64,000 bases of DNA, from NCBI GenBank assembly GCA_963761615.1, contig CAVXGU010000003.1, positions 1,922,001-1,986,000 on the forward strand, given 5' to 3'. Shown here one piece after another: positions 35,955 through 43,559 of this stretch; within the stretch, counting starts at the first letter, position 1, and each line of letters begins with the position of its first letter. The notes beneath the pieces were generated by a model. It was not told where the DNA came from. It worked only from the letters and a program-made list of their open reading frames with translations, and did no database searches. Source of the DNA: CAVXGU01 sp963761615 (GTDB taxonomy: Bacteria; Acidobacteriota; Vicinamibacteria; Vicinamibacterales; CAVVIG01). Position numbers and translations under genes: made by a program.

Positions 35955-36518
35955 CTACCGGCCCGAGAGGCGGATGGTCTGCCGCCCGCGGCCGTCGAGA
36001 TACGACATCTCGATGGATTCGTCGCCGATGTGCAAAATGCGATACTGCCCGTCCACCGCCTCCCCTTCGCGCCCGTACAGCGGCTGTCCGCGGCCATCGC
36101 TGAGCACGGCGATTCGCGCCGACGACGTCGTGGCCTCGACGATCCCGATGAACTTCAGCGTGATCGGCGGCGGCCCGGCCGGCGCCGCCGCGGGCGCCGC
36201 GACCCCGGGCATCGGCGGCGGCCCGGCGGGCGCCGCTGGCGTGTGCGGCGCCGCGGCCGCGGGAGCCGGGTGCGCGGCAAACCGGAACAGGTCGCGCTTG
36301 ATCGACTGCGGCTCGGGCTTCGCCGCGTCGAGCGCCGTCAGGTGGACCTCGGGCGCCTTCAACGGCGCGGTGCCCCGAGGGCCTCTTCGCGCGGCGGCCG
36401 CCGGCCGCCCGGCGGGCGCCGCGGGGGCGGCGAGGGATCGCCAGGATCGATAGCCGACGACGAGCAGGACCGCCACCAGCACGCCCAGCACGACGCGGTC
36501 GCGGCGCCTACGTTCCAT
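35955..36518 (-). CDS. PilP/GspC-like inner-membrane protein
   Basis: 187-residue protein with one N-terminal membrane helix (VVLGVLVAVLLVVGY), an Ala/Pro-rich linker and a small beta domain (LKFIGIVEATTSSARIAVLSDGRGQPLYGREGE) that resembles PilP/GspC homology regions. Such proteins link the inner-membrane platform to the secretin. Sequence alone is weak; the position between pilO and the secretin gene makes the case. ATG 36518 is used because it follows an in-frame ATG at 36530 and gives a basic MERRRRDR start. It overlaps pilO by 11 bases. Confidence 0.7.
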   Translation of the reverse strand: MERRRRDRVVLGVLVAVLLVVGYRSWRSLAAPAAPAGRPAAAARRGPRGTAPLKAPEVHLTALDAAKPEPQSIKRDLFRFAAHPAPAAAAPHTPAAPAGPPPMPGVAAPAAAPAGPPPITLKFIGIVEATTSSARIAVLSDGRGQPLYGREGEAVDGQYRILHIGDESIEMSYLDGRGRQTIRLSGR

Positions 36519-37083
36519 CGGTGCCTGCACGGTAGTAAGTGGACAGCTCGAGCGTCAAGGTCTGCGGTTGCCCGGCGTGACCTTCCTCGATCGTGACGTC
36601 GTCGATGATGACGAACTCCGGCGCCGTCTCGAGCTCGTAGACGAATCGGCGGAGGTTCGCGTAGTCACCTTGCAGACGCATGTGGATGCTGAGGTGCCCG
36701 AGGCGCCCGCTCTTGAAGCTGGGGTCGATGGCCGTCTGGCGCTCTTCGTAGGTGACGCCGGTGTCGCGGGCCAGCGCCGGGAGCCGGGCGTACGTGAGCC
36801 GCCGCGCCGCGGACAGGCTGCCCGGCATCACCGTGTCGTAGAAGGTGGCCAGCTCCTGATCGGCGAGCGCGGCGCCGCTCACGAGGTCCCGGGCGGCCGC
36901 CGCCTCCTGTTTCGCCGCCTCGAGCGCGAGGCTCGCCGCCCGGGCGCGGTCGGCGACGCCGTCCGCCCGGACGCGCAACGGATAGACGATGAATGCGAAC
37001 GCCGCGACGTTGGCGGCGAGCGCGAGCCCGAGCGCCAGGACGACGGGCCGCCGCTCGGCGAGGATCCGCCGCCAGGGCATCAT
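36508..37083 (-). CDS. pilO: Type IV pilus assembly protein PilO-like
   Basis: 191-residue inner-membrane protein with one N-terminal helix (VVLALGLALAANVAAFAFIVYPL), a coiled-coil stretch rich in Ala/Arg/Glu and a C-terminal ferredoxin-like domain (HLSIHMRLQGDYANLRRFVYELETAPEF), all as in PilO. It forms a PilN-PilO heterodimer in the alignment complex. The ATG at 37083 overlaps the pilN stop (ATGA). The gene order pilM-pilN-pilO-pilP-secretin is the conserved type IV pilus one. Confidence 0.85.
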   Translation of the reverse strand: MMPWRRILAERRPVVLALGLALAANVAAFAFIVYPLRVRADGVADRARAASLALEAAKQEAAAARDLVSGAALADQELATFYDTVMPGSLSAARRLTYARLPALARDTGVTYEERQTAIDPSFKSGRLGHLSIHMRLQGDYANLRRFVYELETAPEFVIIDDVTIEEGHAGQPQTLTLELSTYYRAGTDGT

Positions 37084-37670
37084 CGGCGCGCCTCCTGCTT
37101 CGGCGCACCCGCGGAATCCGGCGGGCGGTAGACCGCCTGCAACGTCGAGTCGAGCTGACCGTCCTTGTCGAATCGCTCGTTCGTCGACAGGAGCTGGTCG
37201 AAGGCCCCGGTCGCGTCGAGCCGCTCCATGAACCGGTCGACGTCGTCGACGCTGCGCGCCACGACGTCGATCTGCAGAACGATGCCCTGCTCGGGATTCA
37301 GCTCCGGGCGCACCGCCGTGATCCGAACGTCGTCGGGCAGCGTGTCCTCGAAGCGGTTGAAGAGATCGGTCCACGAGAACGTCCGCCGGTCGATGAGGGC
37401 GTTCGCCAGCCGGGCGTCCGCCGACGCCTGCTGGAGGCGCGTGGAATCGACGCTCGTGCGCAGGCGCGCCGCGGTGGCGCGAAGCCCGCGCGCCTGGTCG
37501 TCGTCCTGGCGGGCCTGCAGCTGGAGGGCCGAGTCGCGCCGCGACAGCCGTACGGCCTCCGTCACGTTGAAGACCGTGGCCGCGGCGACGAGCAGCGCCG
37601 CCGCCAGGATCGCCAGGCGCACCGCCCGCTCGTTGTAGAACGGGCGGGTGGACAGGTTGCCGCGGATCAC
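37080..37670 (-). CDS. pilN: Type IV pilus assembly protein PilN-like
   Basis: 196-residue protein beginning MIRGNLSTRPFYNERAVRL; the NLSTRPFYNER segment is the PilN peptide that binds PilM. A single membrane helix (AILAAALLVAAATVFNV) is followed by a coiled coil and a C-terminal alpha/beta domain. It overlaps pilM by 4 bases on one side and pilO on the other, so the operon is tightly coupled. Confidence 0.87.
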   Translation of the reverse strand: MIRGNLSTRPFYNERAVRLAILAAALLVAAATVFNVTEAVRLSRRDSALQLQARQDDDQARGLRATAARLRTSVDSTRLQQASADARLANALIDRRTFSWTDLFNRFEDTLPDDVRITAVRPELNPEQGIVLQIDVVARSVDDVDRFMERLDATGAFDQLLSTNERFDKDGQLDSTLQAVYRPPDSAGAPKQEARR

Positions 37671-38629
37671 GCGGCCTCCTGGTCGCGCAGCAGGAGGCCG
37701 ACGAGAGGGGTGAGCGTGTCGAGCAGCTCGGGTCCCGCCGCGACGGGATCCGCGAGCGTCACGGCGCTCCGCGGATCGATGATCTCGACCCGCCGGCCCA
37801 GCCTCGACTCGACTTCGCGGCGCACCTGTTCGGCGGCCATGGCGTCGACCGTGCCTTCCGTGGCGGCGCCGCCCAGCAGCACGCGCGTGAGGCCCGCGCC
37901 CTGGAGCCGATCCTCGTAGTACATCGCCGTCTGGTGGACGAGCTCCGCGAGCGTGCCCTCGGCCTCGGAGCCGCGGTTGCGGAAGAAGACGAGATCGCCG
38001 CCGCGGAGGATCGCGATCGACGCGTAGCCCGGCGCGACGTGCACGAGCAGCCAGTCGTCAGCGGGCGCGGAGGATCCGGCCATGACCGCATTGATGACGT
38101 TGAACGTGGCGAGATCGACCACGCCGGGATGCGCGCCCGCGTCGGTGCAGAGCTGCTCGTACTCCTCGACGACGTCGCGGCGCGCCACCGAGACGACGAA
38201 CTCGGTGCCGTTGGCGGCGCGGGCGCCCGGCGTGTAGCTCACCTGCGCCTGGTCGATGGGAAACGGCGCGGCCTTTCGCACCTGCCAGCGGATCAGTTGC
38301 TCGAGATCGGCCGCGCGCGGCGGCACGTGCTCGAAGCGGACGAGCGAGACCTTGGCGACCGGGTCGGGCAGCACGAGGCCGACGCGCCGGGGGCGGCCCG
38401 TCTGCCCCAGCACGCTCGCCACGGCCGCCGCCACGGCGTCGCGATCCGCGAGGTTCCGCGCCGTGAGCGAGGGCTCCAGCGTGCCGGGCGGCAGCGGCTC
38501 GGACGCGTACGACGCCACGACCGGCCTCCCGCCGCGCCGCTCGATCACGGCGGCCGACACGCGGTGGGCCGCGATCTCGACGGCCGCGTCGGGTCCGGGC
38601 GAGCCGCCGAGCGAGAAGAACCTGGTCAT
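37667..38629 (-). CDS. pilM: Type IV pilus actin-like protein PilM
   Basis: 320-residue cytoplasmic protein of the actin/FtsA-like superfamily that binds PilN. Visible features are the N-terminal AAVEIAAHRVSAAVIER, the DLEQLIRWQVRKAAPFPIDQA segment typical of PilM, VVDLATFNVINAV and the late LTRVLLGGAATEG phosphate-type loop. The start ATG 38629 overlaps the gspE stop (ATGA). It sits between the ATPase gene and pilN. Confidence 0.87.
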   Translation of the reverse strand: MTRFFSLGGSPGPDAAVEIAAHRVSAAVIERRGGRPVVASYASEPLPPGTLEPSLTARNLADRDAVAAAVASVLGQTGRPRRVGLVLPDPVAKVSLVRFEHVPPRAADLEQLIRWQVRKAAPFPIDQAQVSYTPGARAANGTEFVVSVARRDVVEEYEQLCTDAGAHPGVVDLATFNVINAVMAGSSAPADDWLLVHVAPGYASIAILRGGDLVFFRNRGSEAEGTLAELVHQTAMYYEDRLQGAGLTRVLLGGAATEGTVDAMAAEQVRREVESRLGRRVEIIDPRSAVTLADPVAAGPELLDTLTPLVGLLLRDQEAA

Positions 38630-40272
38630 TCGACGAACGTCACCTTGTTGATTTCGCGCAGCGTGCTCACGCCCTGGAGTACGCGCTCGACGGCCGATTC
38701 CCGGAGGAACCGCATGCCCTCCTCGCGGGCGGCCTTCTTGATCTCGGACGTCGGACGCCGCTCGAGGATCATCTCGCGGATCCGGTCGGACAGGTCGAGC
38801 AGTTCGCAGATGGCGGTGCGGCCGCGGTACCCGGTGCCGCCGCAGTCGAGGCACCCCGCGCCCTCGTAGAAGACGTGCGTCCCGGCGAGATCGGGGTCGA
38901 GCCCCGACTCCTCGAGCTGCGCGCGCGTGACGTCGACGGGACGCTTGCACTCCGTGCAGATGACGCGGATCAGCCGCTGCGCGAGCACGCAGTTCAGCGC
39001 CGACACGAACTGGTAGGCCTCGACGCCCATGTTGAGGAAGCGGCCGAGGACGTCGAGGACGTTGTTGGCGTGAACGGTCGTGAACACCAGGTGACCCGTG
39101 AGCGCCGAGTTGATGGCGATCTGCGCGGTCTCGGCGTCGCGGATCTCGCCGACCATGATCTTGTCGGGGTCGTGGCGCAGGATGGACCGGAGGCCGCGTG
39201 CGAAGGTCAGCCCCTTCTTCTCGTTGATGGGGATCTGCGTCACGCCGTGCAGCTGGTACTCGACCGGGTCCTCGATGGTGATGATCTTGTCCTCGACCGA
39301 CTTGATCTCCGAGAGCGCCGCATAGAGCGTCGTCGTCTTGCCGCTGCCGGTCGGGCCCGTGACGAGCACCATGCCGTACGGCTCGAGGATGTACTTCCGG
39401 AAGCGGCGCAGCTCGGACTCGGGGAATCCCAGGATGTCGAGGCGGAGCTCGCTGAACTGCTGGCTGATCGACTCCTTGTCGAGGATGCGGATGACGGCGT
39501 CCTCGCCGTGGACGCTCGGCATGATCGACACGCGGAAGTCGATGGTCTTGCCCGGCGTGCGCACCTTGAACCGGCCGTCCTGCGGCACGCGCTTCTCCGC
39601 GATGTCGAGCTCCGCCATCACCTTGATGCGCGAGATGATCGCGCTGTGGAACTGCTTGGCGATCGGGCGCATCGCGGGCTGGAGCACGCCGTCGATGCGG
39701 TACTTCACGTGCACGGCGTCGTCCTGCGTCTCGATGTGGATGTCGCTCGCGCGGCGCTGGAGCCCCGTGTAGATGGTCGAGTCGATCAGGCGGATCACCG
39801 GACTGATGTCGCTCGTCAGGCGCTCGACGGTGAGGCTCTCCTCGCCGTTCTCCTCCTCCTTGAGGAGCTGCAGGTGGAAGCTCTCGGTCGCCTCCTCGAG
39901 CACCCGCTGGGAGCTCTCGCTCTTCTTGAGGATCGCCTCGATCGCGCTGCGGGCGCCGACCGTGACCTTGATGGGCGTCGCCAGCAGCACCGCCAGCTCG
40001 TCGATCATCGGCAGATCGCTCGGATCCGACACGACGATCACGAGCGCCTTGCCCTCGCGGCGGTGCGGCACGAAGCCGTAGCGCAGCATCAGGTCCGCTG
40101 GAATCGAGCGGAACAGCTCCTGGTCGATCCGGAAGTCGTTCATGTCGACGAACGCGAGGTGGTACCGTTCGGCCAGACGCCGCGCCTGGTCGAGCTCCGC
40201 GCCGCGCTCGTCGGTCGAGGCCTCCGGGCCGTCGACGTGGAACGCGGCATTGATCGAGGGATCCGCCGCCAT
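38626..40272 (-). CDS. GspE/PilB-type secretion ATPase
   Basis: Hexameric ATPase powering pilus or pseudopilus assembly (548 residues). An N-terminal GspE_N domain precedes the AAA core with Walker A GPTGSGKTT, an Asp box (TIEDPVEYQ), Walker B-like (ILRHDPDKIMVGEIRD) and the His box (VFTTVHAN). A zinc-binding tetracysteine (CTECKRP and CLDCGG) is present, typical of GspE/PilB extension ATPases. No retraction ATPase PilT is seen in the window, so a secretion or non-retracting pilus is possible. It starts 2 bases after gspF. Confidence 0.93.
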   Translation of the reverse strand: MAADPSINAAFHVDGPEASTDERGAELDQARRLAERYHLAFVDMNDFRIDQELFRSIPADLMLRYGFVPHRREGKALVIVVSDPSDLPMIDELAVLLATPIKVTVGARSAIEAILKKSESSQRVLEEATESFHLQLLKEEENGEESLTVERLTSDISPVIRLIDSTIYTGLQRRASDIHIETQDDAVHVKYRIDGVLQPAMRPIAKQFHSAIISRIKVMAELDIAEKRVPQDGRFKVRTPGKTIDFRVSIMPSVHGEDAVIRILDKESISQQFSELRLDILGFPESELRRFRKYILEPYGMVLVTGPTGSGKTTTLYAALSEIKSVEDKIITIEDPVEYQLHGVTQIPINEKKGLTFARGLRSILRHDPDKIMVGEIRDAETAQIAINSALTGHLVFTTVHANNVLDVLGRFLNMGVEAYQFVSALNCVLAQRLIRVICTECKRPVDVTRAQLEESGLDPDLAGTHVFYEGAGCLDCGGTGYRGRTAICELLDLSDRIREMILERRPTSEIKKAAREEGMRFLRESAVERVLQGVSTLREINKVTFVE

Positions 40273-40273
40273 C

Positions 40274-41491
40274 CTAGGCCCCGGAGCTCAGCACGGAGCT
40301 GAGCTGGAAGAGCGGCATGTAGAGCGCCAGCAGGAGCCCCGCGATGACGACGCCCATCACCACGAGCAGCGTCGGCTCGACCATCGTCACGAAGCGCTCC
40401 ATCGCCGTGGCGATCTCCTCGTCGTAGAAGTCCGCCACCGTGTTCAGCATGTCCTGCAGCGCCCCGGTCGACTCCCCCACCTCGGCCATCCGGACGGCCA
40501 CGTCCGGAAAGGCACGGCGGGCGTCGAGCGCGGCCGCGAACGACTCGCCCTCGCGCACGCGGCTGGCGACGATGTCGAGCTGATTCGCCATGTACTGGTT
40601 GCCCACGGACCGCGCCGCGATGTCGAGAGCGCTCACGAGCGGCAGTCCGCCGCCGAGCAGCGTCGCGAGCGTGCGCGCCATCTGCGAGGTCGCGAACTTC
40701 CGCGCCACCGGCCCCAGGATCGGCAGGCCCAGGATCATCCGGTCGATCTGCGCTTTGCGCCCGGGGCGCCGGATCCAGATCGCGCCGCCGACGACAATCG
40801 CCGCCAGAGTGCCGAGGATCAGCGGGAACTCGCCGCGAATGAAGGCCGACACCGCGACGATGAACCGCGTCACCAGCGGCAACTGCGCGTGGAAGCTGCC
40901 GTAGAAGTCCGAGAACGCCGGGATCACCATCACCACGATGATCGACACGAGCACCAGCGCCAGCGAGATCAGGATGGCCGGGTAGACGAGGGCCGACACG
41001 GTCTTGCGCTTCACCGCGGCCAGGATCTTGGCGTGCTCGACGTAGCGCCGGAGCACCGCGTCGAGGTTGCCGCTGCGCTCGCCCGCGACGAGCGACGCCG
41101 TGTAGACGCCGGGAAAGAGATCCTGGTGCGCGGCGAAGGCCTCCGAGAGCGCGTCGCCGGCCCGGACGCGCTCGTGGACCTCCTCGAGCACGCCCCTGAA
41201 GACCGGCGACTGGACGCGGCGCTTCAGCAGATCGAGCGACGGGACCAGCGGCATGCCGGCGCGCAGCAGCGTCGCCAGTTCCTGGTTGAAGACGAGGAAC
41301 TCGGGCCCGGCAATCCGCGCGCGCGGGCGCAGGCGGAGCGACAGGCCGCCGATCGAGCCGACCGGACGGAGCGCCAGGACGAGCAGCCCCTTCTCGTCGA
41401 GCTCGTGACGCAGTCTGGCTTCGTCGTCGGCGCTGTAGACACCCTCGACAATCTCGCCCGACGCGGATGCGAGGCGGCAGCGGAACTCCAT
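40274..41491 (-). CDS. GspF/PilC-type inner-membrane platform protein
   Basis: 405-residue polytopic protein with two GspF domains. Membrane helices are visible near ILISLALVLVSIIVVMVIP and at the C-terminus (LLVVMGVVIAGLLLALYMPLF). The repeated segment LATLLRAGMPLVPSLDLL / LATLLGGGLPLVSALDIA is the family hallmark. It is the first gene of the leftward operon, with an extended -10 promoter upstream (41563-41571). Confidence 0.93.
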   Translation of the reverse strand: MEFRCRLASASGEIVEGVYSADDEARLRHELDEKGLLVLALRPVGSIGGLSLRLRPRARIAGPEFLVFNQELATLLRAGMPLVPSLDLLKRRVQSPVFRGVLEEVHERVRAGDALSEAFAAHQDLFPGVYTASLVAGERSGNLDAVLRRYVEHAKILAAVKRKTVSALVYPAILISLALVLVSIIVVMVIPAFSDFYGSFHAQLPLVTRFIVAVSAFIRGEFPLILGTLAAIVVGGAIWIRRPGRKAQIDRMILGLPILGPVARKFATSQMARTLATLLGGGLPLVSALDIAARSVGNQYMANQLDIVASRVREGESFAAALDARRAFPDVAVRMAEVGESTGALQDMLNTVADFYDEEIATAMERFVTMVEPTLLVVMGVVIAGLLLALYMPLFQLSSVLSSGA

Positions 41492-41562
41492 GTCAGGCGC
41501 CCCGGCCGGCGCCCCCCTCCTGCCCGCAACGGATTGTGAATAGGGACATTAGTCGCCTCGCG

Positions 41563-41571
41563 ATTATAGCA
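41563..41571 (-). promoter_or_regulatory. Extended -10 promoter for the pilus/secretion operon
   Basis: TGCTATAAT on the minus strand (TATAAT at 41563-41568, TGC at 41569-41571). This is a perfect -10 hexamer with the TG extension, about 72 bases before the gspF ATG. No clear -35 is seen, as is common for extended -10 promoters. Confidence 0.7.
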
Positions 41572-41630
41572 AGCCGCCTGCGCGTCTCCGCACCGGTTAG
41601 ACCGCCGCGCGCGCCGGACAGCCGTGCCGG

Positions 41631-42296
41631 TTACCGTGAAATTCGAGCGAGGGCGAGCACCCGGGAGACGTAACTCTGCGTCTCGGGATACGGGGGGATG
41701 CCGCCGAAGCGGTCGACTGCGGCCTCGCCCGCGTTGTACGCGGCCAGGGCCAGCGGGACGCTGAAACGATCGAGCAGCGAGCGCAGGTGACGGGTGCCGG
41801 CCTCGATGTTGGCGCGCGGATCGTAGGGATCGGCGAGCGCGTACGCCCGGGCCGTATCCGGCATCAGCTGCATGAGTCCCATCGCGCCTTTGGGAGAGAC
41901 GGCCCGTTCCTGATAGTCCGACTCGACCGCGATGACCGCCCGCACGAGCGCGGCGGGTACGCCGTTGGCCACCGCCGCCTGCTGGATCAGCGGGCCATAG
42001 GGCGTGCCGGGAATCGCCGGTGTCGTGGTCGCCGCCGCGGCCGGCGGCTCGGGATCCGGGACCTCGTCGGGCGCGATCCGGAGCACGGCCGACGGCTCGC
42101 ACACGATCTCGCCGCCCGACCGCAGCTCGAGCACGAGCGATCCCTGAGCCATGTGGTGGCTGGCGATGGACAGGCTGCGCCCCGTCGGAAAGTAGACGCG
42201 CTCGGCGCGGGCCGGCGCGGCGGACGCGACGCCCAGCAGGAGGCACGCGAGCGCCGCGCCTGCGCTGCCGGGCGTTCTAGCCGCGATTGTCCACAT
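41631..42296 (-). CDS. Exported SLT-domain lytic transglycosylase
   Basis: 221-residue protein with a signal peptide (residues 1 to about 31) and a C-terminal SLT domain: AVIAVESDYQERAVSPKGAMGLMQLMPDTA contains the catalytic Glu (VES), followed by NIEAGTRHLRSLLDRF and LALAAYNAGEAAVDR. It cuts peptidoglycan glycan strands. Adjacency to the pilus operon suggests it opens the wall for the apparatus, which is inference. It overlaps the upstream lipoprotein gene by 20 bases. Confidence 0.9.
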   Translation of the reverse strand: MWTIAARTPGSAGAALACLLLGVASAAPARAERVYFPTGRSLSIASHHMAQGSLVLELRSGGEIVCEPSAVLRIAPDEVPDPEPPAAAATTTPAIPGTPYGPLIQQAAVANGVPAALVRAVIAVESDYQERAVSPKGAMGLMQLMPDTARAYALADPYDPRANIEAGTRHLRSLLDRFSVPLALAAYNAGEAAVDRFGGIPPYPETQSYVSRVLALARISR

Positions 42297-43173
42297 AGGC
42301 GTGGAATACCCGCACGCCGAGCTCCCGGGCGTCCGTGCTGTGATCGGGATCGAGCTTGGCCGGGACGAAGGTCTTGTCCACGATCACGTGCATCTCGACC
42401 ATGTCCGCGTCGCCGAAGGCGTCGGCCGGAATCGGCGCGCGTCTGAGGATCCGCCCGGGCTTGTCGAGCGTGAACGCGTCGATGGTCTTGTCGCCGATCG
42501 TCACGCTCACGCGCTGCGGCCCGAGCTGTTCGATGCCGGGGTTGTCCAGGTCCAGGTACAGCACGCAGGCCTTCTTCGGATTCTTGAAGGCGAGCACCCC
42601 GTCGCCCTTCGACCACTGCCATTCGACGCCCGGCTCGTCGGGCGCGACCTCGACCGACTGCCAGCCGTCCTTGTAGACGACGAACACGCTGTCGGTCTGC
42701 GGCAGCAGGCGCAGGTGCGCCCCACGATAGGCCTGCTGGCCCATGTCGTCGGCGTTCAGCGCGAGGCGCCGCTTCGCGGTGGGCGAATAGAGCCCGATCT
42801 CGATCGTCGCATCACCCACGTACGGGTAGATCGGCAGGAACGTGGTCCGCGTGAACTCCACCGTCTGGCCCGGGCGCCACTGGCTGGTCGGCGTCGGCGG
42901 GTCGAAGTCGTCGGCCCACATGAAGCCCTGGTCCGCGTCGACGACGTGCACCATGACGCGGTAGTTGCCGTCGAAGTGGGCGTCGGGGGCCACGACGAAC
43001 TTGAACGTCATCTCGACCGGCGCGCCGAGCGGCGCCTCGTCGTGATTCAGCGTCAGGGTCGCCGTCGCGACGGGCGGCAGCGGCTGGGTGCGCTTGCACG
43101 CGGTCGCCGCGGCGAGCGCGGCGATCAGGTACACGAGAACAGCGGGCGTGTGGCGGACGGAGAGATGGCGCAT
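42277..43173 (-). CDS. Hypothetical lipoprotein with Ig-like beta content
   Basis: 298-residue exported protein; the signal ends LAAATAC (lipobox-like) followed by KRTQPLPP. The body is beta-rich (ATLTLNHDEAPLGAPVEMTFKF, YRVMVHVVDADQG, TFLPIYPYVGDATIEIGLY). I do not recognise a named family. It reads divergently from the microcompartment gene and in the same direction as the transglycosylase downstream, with which it overlaps. Function unknown. Confidence 0.75.
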   Translation of the reverse strand: MRHLSVRHTPAVLVYLIAALAAATACKRTQPLPPVATATLTLNHDEAPLGAPVEMTFKFVVAPDAHFDGNYRVMVHVVDADQGFMWADDFDPPTPTSQWRPGQTVEFTRTTFLPIYPYVGDATIEIGLYSPTAKRRLALNADDMGQQAYRGAHLRLLPQTDSVFVVYKDGWQSVEVAPDEPGVEWQWSKGDGVLAFKNPKKACVLYLDLDNPGIEQLGPQRVSVTIGDKTIDAFTLDKPGRILRRAPIPADAFGDADMVEMHVIVDKTFVPAKLDPDHSTDARELGVRVFHAYVDNRG

Positions 43174-43230
43174 GAATGGTTGGTCGCCCGGCCCGATGGC
43201 CGAACCGGCGTGCCGGTCATGATAGTGCAG

Positions 43231-43277
43231 TTGTTGTATCTCCCGCAATCTGTTAGAGTTCCGCCGAAACGCGGGAG
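43231..43277 (+). promoter_or_regulatory. Candidate promoter and inverted repeat upstream of the BMC gene
   Basis: TTGTTG (43231-43236), 17 bases, TAGAGT (43254-43259) makes a moderate sigma-70-like promoter. CTCCCGC (43240-43246) and GCGGGAG (43271-43277) form a 7-base inverted repeat with a 24-base spacer, spanning the -10 box and the ribosome site. It could be a repressor operator. The ATG follows at 43283. Confidence 0.45.
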
Positions 43278-43282
43278 AGGTG

Positions 43283-43558
43283 ATGGCCGCCGAAGCGCTC
43301 GGGCTCGTCGAGACCAAAGGACTCATCGGATCGGTCGAGGCGGCCGATGCGATGGTGAAGGCGGCCAACGTCGTGCTGGTCGGCAAGGAGTACATCGGCG
43401 CGGGCTATGTCACGGTCATGGTGCGCGGCGACGTCGGCGCGGTGAAGGCCGCGACCGATGCGGGCGCCGCCGCCGCCCGCCGCGTCGGCGAGCTGGTCTC
43501 GGTCCACGTCATTCCCCGCCCCCACGCCGAGGTGGAGCGCATCCTTCCCAAGCCGTGA
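43283..43558 (+). CDS. Bacterial microcompartment hexameric shell protein (BMC-H)
   Basis: 91-residue single BMC domain protein of the PduA/EutM/CcmK type. The opening EALGLVETKGLIGSVEAADAM, the KAANVVLVGKEYIGAGYVTV core and the VRGDVGAVKAATDAG helix are diagnostic. Such proteins form hexagonal tiles of protein organelles that enclose aldehyde chemistry. The downstream gene encodes an aldehyde dehydrogenase, consistent with this. No BMC-P pentamer, BMC-T trimer or signature enzyme is present in the window. GGGAGAGG just before the ATG is a good ribosome site. Confidence 0.95.
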   Translation: MAAEALGLVETKGLIGSVEAADAMVKAANVVLVGKEYIGAGYVTVMVRGDVGAVKAATDAGAAAARRVGELVSVHVIPRPHAEVERILPKP

Positions 43559-43559
43559 G

